A stretch of 38,924 nucleotides of DNA from Saprospiraceae bacterium. GTDB lineage: Bacteria > Bacteroidota > Bacteroidia > Chitinophagales > Saprospiraceae. A model generated the notes under the pieces. The model was given only the letters and a program-made list of their open reading frames with translations, did no database searches and was not told the origin of the DNA. The stretch lies in NCBI GenBank assembly GCA_020627965.1, contig JAHDFX010000028.1, positions 1 to 38,924 of the forward strand, written 5' to 3'. A program made the position numbers and the translations under genes. Of this stretch, positions 8,284 through 15,979 are shown piece after piece; positions within the stretch are counted from its first letter, which is position 1; each line of letters opens with the position of its first letter.

Positions 8284-8530
8284 TAGAGCTTGTCTAAAAT
8301 TTTACGGTTGAGCGAAAGTGAGCAAATTTTGTTCTGAACAAGGCATGAACGCAACGAACCCAGAGGGCGGAAATACAGTGTATCTTCGGTGTAGTGAATC
8401 ACGCTAGTGGGTGGGTAAGTCAATAAAAATGCCTTAGCATCAGCGTATCGAAAAGCTTTCGGTATTTCATGAAGTTCAAGAGTAAATTTACGATTTGCAG
8501 CCAATTGAGGGAAATTTAAACACGTTCTAA
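8284..8530. repeat. 247-bp non-coding element with terminal inverted repeats (MITE-like)
   Basis: The left end TTAGAGCTTGTCTAAAATTT (8284-8303) is an imperfect inverted copy of the right end, which reads TTTAAACACGTTCTAA at 8515-8530. Inside, GAGCGAAAGTGAGCAAA (8310-8326) recurs in degenerate form at 10239-10255. An open frame on the minus strand has no family resemblance and looks accidental. The element fills nearly the whole gap between the glycosyltransferase and the flippase. Its right end lies 15 bases before the flippase ATG, so it may affect that gene's expression. Confidence 0.65.
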
Positions 8531-8545
8531 GTATCTTGCACCCCG

Positions 8546-10087
8546 ATGTCATTACTCAAAAAACTAGCAGGAGAAACAGCTATCTATGGACTGGGAAATA
8601 TTGCGAGTCGGGTACTCAACTTTATTATCCTTACGCCTTACCTCTCTCGTCGTTTTCTAACTGGTGAGTTTGGGATTCATGCGACTTTATATTCTTATGC
8701 AGCTTTTTTAATTGTGCTGTTCAGTTACCGGATGGAGACGACTTTTTTCCGCTTTGCGAGTCTTGCTGCCCGAAAAAGAGCATCATCAGATCAACCTATT
8801 GATAGTAATTTGAGTGATAATGACCAGCCCGCCGAACATGTTTATCCTACTGCGCTGATCTCCATATTGTCTAGCACCTTGATATTGGTGTCTTTTATGA
8901 TTGCTTTTGCGAAGCCGATCGCTGCTTTTATTCAATTTCCCGATCAGGAGATTTATGTCATCTGGTTTGCTTTGATCTTGGGTTTTGATGCTTTATCTGC
9001 TATTCCATTGGCTAAGTTGAGGCTGGAAAGCAGACCTATTTATTTTGTTATTGCCAAATTGGGTGGCGTTCTTGTAAATGCTATTGCCATTATATTTTTT
9101 CTGGATGTTTGCCGAATATATGCAGAGCAGGGGCAAGGCTGGGCACAGGCTGTTTTTCAGGAAGAAAATAAAATAGGACTGGTATTCATTGCTAATTTAT
9201 TGGGAAGTGCCTTCACACTGCTGCTGCTTTCTCCGCTTTATTTTAAAGTTAAATTCAAGTTTAATGCTGATATATGGAGGGAAATGCTTCGTTATGCAAC
9301 TCCTTTGGTCGTTGTAGGACTAGCAGCGGCAGTCAATGAGGTAGCAGACCGTATATTTTTGCAACGCCTGTTGCCCGGAACAACAAAGGAAGTCGCTTCG
9401 CAAATCGGTATTTATAGCGGTTGTTATAAATTTGCGATATTAATGACCTTATTTACACAAGCTTTCAATTATGCTGCTGAACCTTTCTTTTTCAGAAATG
9501 CAAATCGTTCTGATGCCAAACAGATATACGGACAGGTAGCGCAGGCATTTGCTTTAATCGGATGTCTTGCTTTTTTGGGAATTTGGTTATATATTGACAT
9601 TATAAAAGTTCTAATAGATGAAAGCTATCATGAGGGCATCAAGGTCGTTCCCATCCTACTCCTGGCCAACCTCTGTCTCGGCTTGTATTATAATTTTGCT
9701 ATTTGGTACAAACTGACAGACAAAACCCATATTGGTGCCTATATAGCTTGCGCGGGAGCATTAATTACTTTCTCACTAAATTTTGCATTGATCCCAATTT
9801 TGGGCTACATGGGCTCTGCTTGGGCTACATTAGCCTGTTATGCTGGTATGTCTTTGATGTGCTATGTCACAGGCAAACGATATTATCCGATTGAGTATCC
9901 TATAGCCAGGATGCTAACTTATATTGGTTTTGCTGTTGTTTTATATCTTATAAGTTTGATCGTGAGAGATAAGTTTGGTGGTGGAAGCTGGGCGGTTTAT
10001 AGTATAAATACCATTATTATGCTGGTATACATTGCTGGTGTTTTTCTTTTGGAAAGAACCTTGATCTTAAAATTAATAAAGAGATAG
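8546..10087 (+). CDS. Polysaccharide/oligosaccharide flippase-like membrane protein (Wzx/MVF type)
   Basis: The 513-residue integral membrane protein has about 12-14 predicted helices. It opens with the typical flippase N-terminus LLKKLAGETAIYGLGNIASR. It probably moves a lipid-linked glycan from the inner to the outer leaflet of the cytoplasmic membrane. An unusual hydrophilic insert (about residues 74-104, rich in Ser, Asp and Gln) interrupts the region between the first helices. It follows the GT2 gene on the same strand, but a repeat element lies between them. Together with the GT2 enzyme it suggests surface glycan assembly; the substrate is unknown. A short AGAAAG-GAAA-CTTTCT hairpin overlaps the stop codon (10086-10101). 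Confidence 0.85.
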   Translation: MSLLKKLAGETAIYGLGNIASRVLNFIILTPYLSRRFLTGEFGIHATLYSYAAFLIVLFSYRMETTFFRFASLAARKRASSDQPIDSNLSDNDQPAEHVYPTALISILSSTLILVSFMIAFAKPIAAFIQFPDQEIYVIWFALILGFDALSAIPLAKLRLESRPIYFVIAKLGGVLVNAIAIIFFLDVCRIYAEQGQGWAQAVFQEENKIGLVFIANLLGSAFTLLLLSPLYFKVKFKFNADIWREMLRYATPLVVVGLAAAVNEVADRIFLQRLLPGTTKEVASQIGIYSGCYKFAILMTLFTQAFNYAAEPFFFRNANRSDAKQIYGQVAQAFALIGCLAFLGIWLYIDIIKVLIDESYHEGIKVVPILLLANLCLGLYYNFAIWYKLTDKTHIGAYIACAGALITFSLNFALIPILGYMGSAWATLACYAGMSLMCYVTGKRYYPIEYPIARMLTYIGFAVVLYLISLIVRDKFGGGSWAVYSINTIIMLVYIAGVFLLERTLILKLIKR

Positions 10088-10393
10088 AAAGGAAACTTTC
10101 TGGAAATACTACGTCACTATACTGTCTCCTTGCCGATACATGCCTGTATCAAAATCAATTATATTTGTAAGTACTGGTAATAGTATTGTAAATGATCTAG
10201 ACTTCATTAGAGTATATTTTAGTTTTTATGATTGTGCGAAAGTAAGCAAGTTGATAAAAACTTAAATATGCTCTTAAAAAGAAAATTTGATAATAATGCA
10301 ACATTATTGCTCAAAATCAGTACTATCTAATTGTGCATTGAATACACATTTTTTCATCCAAAATACAATACCCCTCTATACAAAAATCTAATC
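10088..10393. other. Gene-free spacer with a degraded repeat copy
   Basis: This stretch of 306 bases has no supported gene. Positions about 10211-10258 (TTAGAG...GTGCGAAAGTAAGCAAGTT) align with the left end of the 247-bp element at 8284-8326, so it looks like a degenerate copy. The rest is AT-rich leader for the next gene. I find no exact TAnnTTTG promoter here. Confidence 0.5.
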
Positions 10394-11533
10394 ATGACAA
10401 GATTTTATTTTTCTGCATTATTTGTGCTAGGGTTTTTCCTGCAAAGTTTTGCACAGAATGGTCAGTTTGACCTGAAGGCTGAAGTGAATAACATTGATTG
10501 TGAAAATATGAAGGTATATGTAGACCTTTCTATTAAAGCAAGTAATGATACCAATGTCTTCGAAGTTGCTGAACAAAACTATCGGATGTCTTTTACCCGA
10601 TCCGTTGAAAATCCGTTTATCCAGTCAGAATTGGAATTATCAGGACTTATTACGTATCCGGCAGGAGGTTTTAGCCTGTATAGCGACCATACTCTAACGG
10701 GGAGTATTGATACTGTTTTATCTTACAATATAGAATTGGCAGGAGGCGAAGGGTTTGGGCTGGCAGAAAATACCTGGACTAAAGTCGGGCGTGTGGGCTT
10801 TGACATTTTAAATAGTGCGCAATGTTTTACACTCGACTGGCATACTTATGGTCCAATGGATTTTCCGAATACCGTTATTTTAGAAAAATTTGATGGTGAA
10901 TTATATATAGCTAGCGAAGGCGACTATACAAACTTAGAGGTCTGTCTTTTCGATTTTTGCTCTATGGCACCAATCGCTTACGACGATTATTTTACAACAG
11001 AAGAAGGCATAGACATTACTGTCAATTTATTGGATAATGATGTAGATCCTAATAATGATTTGGCTCCGGCAACTTTCAATTTGCTTTCAACCCCTCCCTC
11101 TATGGAAATGACCGTAACACCGAGTACCAATCCGGGAACAGTCATTTGTACGCCAGCACCTGGTTTTATTGGAGCAGTTACGCCTTTTACTTATGAAGTT
11201 TGTGATGTTGATAATCAATGTGTTACTGCTACGGTTTATCCTACAGTAGAACCTTATGTCGGCATCTTGAATCCTGATGATGGTTATCTGATTAACTTGT
11301 ATCCAACAGTGGCTAATCATGAAATAGCTATAGAATATCGTGATATAAACCTATCTGAAGAAACACAAATAATTATTACTGATGTAAATGGGCGTACATT
11401 GCAAACGCATAATAAAAATATAGCTGGTAATGTTGTGCATCGTTTTGATGTAGAGCGTCTGCCACAAGGCGTATACTTCCTTAGTACATTGATAGAAAAT
11501 AAATGGATCGCTCGTAAATTTATTAAATTGTAA
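10394..11533 (+). CDS. Secreted protein with Ig/cadherin-like domain and T9SS type A sorting domain
   Basis: The protein has 379 residues from the ATG at 10394. An upstream non-ATG start at 10331 would put 21 unlikely residues before the signal peptide. The signal peptide is MTRFYFSALFVLGFFLQSFA, with cleavage before QNG. The middle (about residues 193-285) has the Ca-binding phrase LLDNDVDPNNDL, typical of tandem Ig/cadherin-like surface domains. The C-terminal 80 residues form a type A T9SS sorting domain: LYPTVANHEI, then ITDVNGRTL, LPQGVYFLS, and a basic end (KWIARKFIKL). It should be exported by Sec, moved across the outer membrane by T9SS, cleaved and anchored. The ligand is unknown. 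A strong terminator follows. Confidence 0.88.
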   Translation: MTRFYFSALFVLGFFLQSFAQNGQFDLKAEVNNIDCENMKVYVDLSIKASNDTNVFEVAEQNYRMSFTRSVENPFIQSELELSGLITYPAGGFSLYSDHTLTGSIDTVLSYNIELAGGEGFGLAENTWTKVGRVGFDILNSAQCFTLDWHTYGPMDFPNTVILEKFDGELYIASEGDYTNLEVCLFDFCSMAPIAYDDYFTTEEGIDITVNLLDNDVDPNNDLAPATFNLLSTPPSMEMTVTPSTNPGTVICTPAPGFIGAVTPFTYEVCDVDNQCVTATVYPTVEPYVGILNPDDGYLINLYPTVANHEIAIEYRDINLSEETQIIITDVNGRTLQTHNKNIAGNVVHRFDVERLPQGVYFLSTLIENKWIARKFIKL

Positions 11534-11576
11534 CAGGCGATTAAAATAAGACTCTTTCACAAAATACCTTAACTTA

Positions 11577-11605
11577 GCGCACGGCTTGTCCGTGCGCTTT
11601 TTTTT
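11577..11605 (+). terminator. Factor-independent terminator
   Basis: GCGCACGG and CCGTGCGC (11577-11597) form a perfect 8-bp GC-rich stem around the loop CTTGT, followed by eight Ts. It lies 43 bases downstream of the stop of the T9SS cargo gene. This is the clearest terminator in the window. Confidence 0.93.
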
Positions 11606-11615
11606 GCATCTGAGA

Positions 11616-11634
11616 CTTTAAACACGTTCTAAAG
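11616..11634. repeat. Copy of recurrent near-palindrome CTTTAAACACGTTCTAAAG
   Basis: This is the longest copy of the motif also seen at 4966, 8515 and 23920. CTTTA and TAAAG are inverted around a nine-base core. It lies between a terminator and the ATG at 11663, which suggests a promoter-proximal role here. No surrounding element with a second end is visible. Confidence 0.7.
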
Positions 11635-11662
11635 TAATTCATTTTCTCTGTAATTTTCAAAC

Positions 11663-14308
11663 ATGTTCACTTCCCAAAAACGTAGAAGACGCTGGTTATT
11701 TTTTGCTATTTTATTGTTGTTGCTCTTTGTGTTATTCAGTCGTTTGGGCTATTATCGTTTGCCCTTCAAGCAACCGGATATTATGGAAGCAGTGCCACAA
11801 AACAGTGCCATCATACTGGAAGTAGCTTCTTCAAATCAGTTATTAAATGATCTTAGTGCTGTCAAATACAGTTCAGACATTAGTAGCTGGAGTCCGGTCA
11901 GGAAAATTGCTACTGATCTTAATCTGTTACATCAGTCTTTAAAATTCTCCAGACATAAAGATTTATTATCAAAAAATTCTATGGCAGCCGCTGCGCAGGC
12001 AGGTAATTCCGGTGATTTTGATTTCTTGTATATATTTGAAAATACGAAAAATATCCCTGAATCAGACCTTGTAGAGGCAGGGGAAAACCTACAAACCTCC
12101 CGTTATAAAAACGTGGACATCTATACCATAAAATTGCCCGGAGGAGAGGTAGTTTTAGCTAGTTATAAAGGTTTATTACTAGCTGGCAGGCATGGTTTTT
12201 TGGTGGAATATGCCATTACTCAACTCAATCAGTTTTCGAATAATATTAAGCAGGATAAAACATTTAGAAGAGCGTATAATTCTGCATTGAAAAAAGAAAA
12301 TATTAGCTTATATATTAATTACAAAGACTGGCCTTTATTAGCGGCTACTTTTTTAGATGAAGGTCGGAGTAAAGAAACAAAAAACCTACAAAATTTTGCT
12401 TCATGGACGAGTCTGAATATTTCATTTGAGCAGGAAGGCATTCGAATGAAGGGCTATACACATCCTTCTACCGATAATTTATTACTCAAAGCATTAAGTG
12501 ATGAAAAACAGCCTGAGCGCACACGGATAGCACAGGTATTACCGAATCATACTGCTTTGATGACCAGTATTGGTGTCAGAGATTTTAAGCCATTTTATAA
12601 ACGTATAAAGCAGGCGAATGATAATGATTTTAAGGAATTTATATTGCCCTGGCTAGGTACAGAAATGGCTTATGTTATTACTGAGCCTCATGGAGATTCT
12701 TTTGATGCGGAGCAATTTGCAGTAATGCAGGTAAATAATAAGGAAAAAGCAGAACAATTACTTATTAGCTATGCCAAAAAGTGGCGAAAAACGGAAGAAG
12801 AAGTGTATTTGAATTTTAAACTTCGCAAACTTCCTGCTGAAGATTTACTGGAACCGGTTTTTGGAAAATCATTGAATCTTATCCGTTACCCGCACTATGT
12901 ATTGCTGAATGATTATGCCATTTTTGCTAATTCCCGTTCAGCTTTAAAGCTGTGGATTGATAAGTACATGGTTGGTAAAACACTGGATAAATCTGAGCAA
13001 TATTTGCAATTCAAAGAGCAAATGACCGAAACAGCAGGCTTGTATATTTATTTCAATAATGCAAGAATGCTTCAGTTATTGAAAAATTATTTTAATGATA
13101 AAACAGACAAAAGTCTGGAAAAGCAATTTACTTCATTTTCAAAATTCAGTCCGGGTGGTATTCAATTATTGGGTTTCAATCAGTCTTTTTTTACAAATGT
13201 ATTGATTCCCTATCAGGAAAAACAACTGGCATCAACCAGTATAGTCTGGAAAGCTGATCTGGATGCAGAGGCGATCATCCCGCCTAAAGTGGTTCGTAAT
13301 AAGATCAAAGATGAATATGAGATCATTGTTCAGGATGCCATGTACCGGCTATACCTGATCGGTAAAGATGGAAATATACGTTGGAAACGCCAGTTGGACA
13401 GCCCAATCTTATCTGATATACATGAGGTCGATATTTATGCTGATGATCGTTCTCAGCTGATGTTCAACACCGCAGATATGATGTATCTGATCGATCACAA
13501 TGGCACAGATGAAGAAAGAAAAGGCTATCCTCGCCGTTTGCGGGATGTAACGAATGGCATGGCGGTATTTGATTATTATAATAATAAAGATTACAGGCTG
13601 TTTATAGGTGATTTGCAAGGCAATATTTTTGCTTACGAGAAAGCGGGAGAACCAATTACAGGTTGGTCGCCAAAGGCAGATATAGGTATTCTGGAGGAAC
13701 CTGTTCAGCATTTTTTGGCAGCTAAAAAAGACTATCATGTAGCCCTGACTAACAAAGGGCAATTGCACTTGTTGGATGTTCGTGGCAAACACCATGTTCC
13801 ACCGACTAATTTGGAGGGCGTATTTCCATCAGGTTTTGCCTGTGATGTGGCAGAGAAGCCTTATCGAATTGTTGCTGTGGACGACACAGGGATTGTCAGG
13901 GTAGCGAATCTTAGTGGTAAATTTTTCAGAATGAGTTTTAAGGTTGGTGATAATACAGATGTTCGTTTTACTTATGCCGATGTGTTGGCTGATAAACGTA
14001 AGGATTATATTGTTTTGAGTGCTAATAATGTAGCGGTCTATGATCACAGCGAGAAAAAATTAGAATGTCAGCTCAATGATCGACAAGAAGATATTTTTAC
14101 GATTCAGTTATTGGGCAAAGAAAAAAGAAATATTGGTACAGTATCGCCTTCGAGCCGACTGATTTATTTGCTGGATGACAAGGGCAGACCGATGCCTGGT
14201 TTTCCTCTGGCAGGGACGACTCGTTTTGGAGTCAGCGATTTGTTTGATGAAGGCTTGGATGTATTGACTGTTGCTGATGGCGCTGTAGTCTATGCTTATC
14301 GCTTGTAA
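11663..14308 (+). CDS. Membrane-anchored protein, DUF3352-like N-terminus and beta-propeller C-terminus
   Basis: The 881-residue product has a basic start (QKRRRRW) and one membrane helix (about 11-28), with the rest predicted outside the cytoplasm. Residues of about 35-530 resemble the DUF3352-like proteins of Bacteroidota (PQNSAIILEVASSNQLL near the start). From about 530 it reads as a beta-propeller or PQQ/WD-like domain, with repeating phrases such as YRLYLIGKDGNIRWKRQL, MMYLIDHNG, LFIGDLQGNIFAYE and GQLHLLDVRG. No catalytic motif is visible. It is convergent with the SBBP gene, only nine bases from its stop. Function is unknown; a structural or sensing envelope role would fit. Confidence 0.75.
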   Translation: MFTSQKRRRRWLFFAILLLLLFVLFSRLGYYRLPFKQPDIMEAVPQNSAIILEVASSNQLLNDLSAVKYSSDISSWSPVRKIATDLNLLHQSLKFSRHKDLLSKNSMAAAAQAGNSGDFDFLYIFENTKNIPESDLVEAGENLQTSRYKNVDIYTIKLPGGEVVLASYKGLLLAGRHGFLVEYAITQLNQFSNNIKQDKTFRRAYNSALKKENISLYINYKDWPLLAATFLDEGRSKETKNLQNFASWTSLNISFEQEGIRMKGYTHPSTDNLLLKALSDEKQPERTRIAQVLPNHTALMTSIGVRDFKPFYKRIKQANDNDFKEFILPWLGTEMAYVITEPHGDSFDAEQFAVMQVNNKEKAEQLLISYAKKWRKTEEEVYLNFKLRKLPAEDLLEPVFGKSLNLIRYPHYVLLNDYAIFANSRSALKLWIDKYMVGKTLDKSEQYLQFKEQMTETAGLYIYFNNARMLQLLKNYFNDKTDKSLEKQFTSFSKFSPGGIQLLGFNQSFFTNVLIPYQEKQLASTSIVWKADLDAEAIIPPKVVRNKIKDEYEIIVQDAMYRLYLIGKDGNIRWKRQLDSPILSDIHEVDIYADDRSQLMFNTADMMYLIDHNGTDEERKGYPRRLRDVTNGMAVFDYYNNKDYRLFIGDLQGNIFAYEKAGEPITGWSPKADIGILEEPVQHFLAAKKDYHVALTNKGQLHLLDVRGKHHVPPTNLEGVFPSGFACDVAEKPYRIVAVDDTGIVRVANLSGKFFRMSFKVGDNTDVRFTYADVLADKRKDYIVLSANNVAVYDHSEKKLECQLNDRQEDIFTIQLLGKEKRNIGTVSPSSRLIYLLDDKGRPMPGFPLAGTTRFGVSDLFDEGLDVLTVADGAVVYAYRL

Positions 14309-14317
14309 AAAGTCAGA

Positions 14318-15904
14318 TTACTCACCATATTGCAAAATAAAAATATCCAGACTTCCAAGATTACCAATATTGATGTTTCCAAAACTGGCTGACCCAAAGT
14401 TGTTGCCAAGTACATAGATTAAACCTGACTTGTCAATGGCTATATCTTCTGCATAATCTGGGTTTATACCTCCTCCTTTTTCAATCCATAATAAGGTACC
14501 CAGACCATTATATTTTGCAGTGAATATATCACCTCCACCAAGCCCCGTAAGGCTAGTATTTTCAAAATTTGCCAATCCCTGGAAAGTACCGGTTAGATAA
14601 ATGTTTCCATCTGAATCAAGGGAGATACTTTTCCCTCTGTCATAGCCTGTTCCGCCTGCTCTGTTTAACCATTCTATTGAATTGTTGCTATTGTATTTTG
14701 CGATAAAAATATCTTCTGCACCTTCACTGACCAAGGAGTCACCGACATCAAAATAAGCGGTCTCTTCAAAGCGTCCGGTGATATAGAAATTGTCCTGATT
14801 ATCTATGATAATTTTACTGCTATAATCATTGCCTGCACCTCCTATAACCTTTGCGAATAAAAAGCTGCCATTATTATTACATTTTGCAATAAAAGCATCT
14901 TGAGCACCCAAAACATTATAACTGATATTTCCAAAACTTCCTGTACCTTCAACTAGACCTGTCATGAGAATGTTACCATCACTATCTACAGCTAATGAAT
15001 GACCATAATCATTACCTGTTCCTCCTGCTGTTTGTACCCATATAAGATTTCCGGTACTATTGTATTTTAAGACGAAAATATCTTCAGCTCCTGCACTTGT
15101 TACCGTTGTATTACTGAAATTCGCTGTGCCTGAAAATGAGCCAATAAGGTAAATATTGCCATTGGTATCTAGGCTAATCCCTTTGGCATATTCAGATAAA
15201 TTTCCTCCATCATGCTGCGCCCATAATAAATTGCCATTGATGTCATATTTTGCCAGAAAAATATCATGACCTCCATTGCTGGTCAGGCTTGTTCCTTCAA
15301 AGTTTATGCTATTATTAAAATGCCCTGAAAGGTATATATTTCCTGAAATATCGGTAATAATATCAAGTCCTTTTTCATATTCTAAACCACCAATGTTTTT
15401 TATCCATTGTAAATTACCTGAATTATATTTTGCCATAAAGGCGTTGGTATTACCTGTGGCAGTCATACTGTATCCTTCCAGCGTAATGGTTCCTTCATAA
15501 AAGCCTGTGATATATACGTTTCCGAAAGCATCTGCTGTAATGCTTGTTCCATAATCAGTCATTGATCCACCAATAGAATTGGCATTAATTGCTAAGCCCA
15601 TAGGTGCATCCTGACAGAGACATTCCCACTTATCGTCTTGGTAAATACGAAGGCAATGAAAGTCATTGTCGTAAGCCATAAGTCCTTCTACAGGATTGGG
15701 AATATTCCTTATTTGAGCATGGCTCATTCGGGGCATCAAGACCCCTTTACTTTGGCTTTGAATATCTAATATAGCACTATTGTGTGGCGGCGAGCCATCC
15801 TCATTGATAGAAGAAGGAAGTTGTGTATTATTATTTTGGGCATAACTGATAGTTGCTGTGCCAAGCAAGATAAGCAAACAGGTGAATATACAGGCTTTTG
15901 TCAT
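14318..15904 (-). CDS. Secreted SBBP-repeat seven-bladed beta-propeller protein
   Basis: The signal peptide (MTKACIFTCLLILLGTATIS, then YAQ) is cleaved near residue 23. Residues of about 40-98 form a module common in Bacteroidota surface proteins: HNSAILDIQSQSKGVLMPRM then PVEGLMAYDND, with Cys at 84, 95 and 97. Seven SBBP repeats of about 60 residues follow (109-528), each like GGxxxDYGxSIxxDxxGNIYxTGxF, then DIFxAKYNxxGxLLW. This is the number needed to close one propeller. The protein stops at the end of the seventh repeat with no T9SS sorting domain. It may therefore stay periplasmic, or be moved by another signal. Ligand unknown. Confidence 0.85.
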   Translation of the reverse strand: MTKACIFTCLLILLGTATISYAQNNNTQLPSSINEDGSPPHNSAILDIQSQSKGVLMPRMSHAQIRNIPNPVEGLMAYDNDFHCLRIYQDDKWECLCQDAPMGLAINANSIGGSMTDYGTSITADAFGNVYITGFYEGTITLEGYSMTATGNTNAFMAKYNSGNLQWIKNIGGLEYEKGLDIITDISGNIYLSGHFNNSINFEGTSLTSNGGHDIFLAKYDINGNLLWAQHDGGNLSEYAKGISLDTNGNIYLIGSFSGTANFSNTTVTSAGAEDIFVLKYNSTGNLIWVQTAGGTGNDYGHSLAVDSDGNILMTGLVEGTGSFGNISYNVLGAQDAFIAKCNNNGSFLFAKVIGGAGNDYSSKIIIDNQDNFYITGRFEETAYFDVGDSLVSEGAEDIFIAKYNSNNSIEWLNRAGGTGYDRGKSISLDSDGNIYLTGTFQGLANFENTSLTGLGGGDIFTAKYNGLGTLLWIEKGGGINPDYAEDIAIDKSGLIYVLGNNFGSASFGNINIGNLGSLDIFILQYGE

Positions 15905-15979
15905 GCTTCTTTATACGAAGTATTGTATTTGGTGTTACGTATAAAAAGCATCAAGTTTACTGCTTGAACTATAGAAAGC

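Noticed and set aside
8283-8552. Minus-strand open frame of 89 codons
   Set aside because: It lies almost wholly inside the 247-bp element with terminal inverted repeats and shows no domain, signal or plausible neighbour. It is most likely accidental.
10331-10393. Upstream start for the T9SS cargo gene
   Set aside because: It would add 21 residues before a complete signal peptide that begins at the ATG at 10394.
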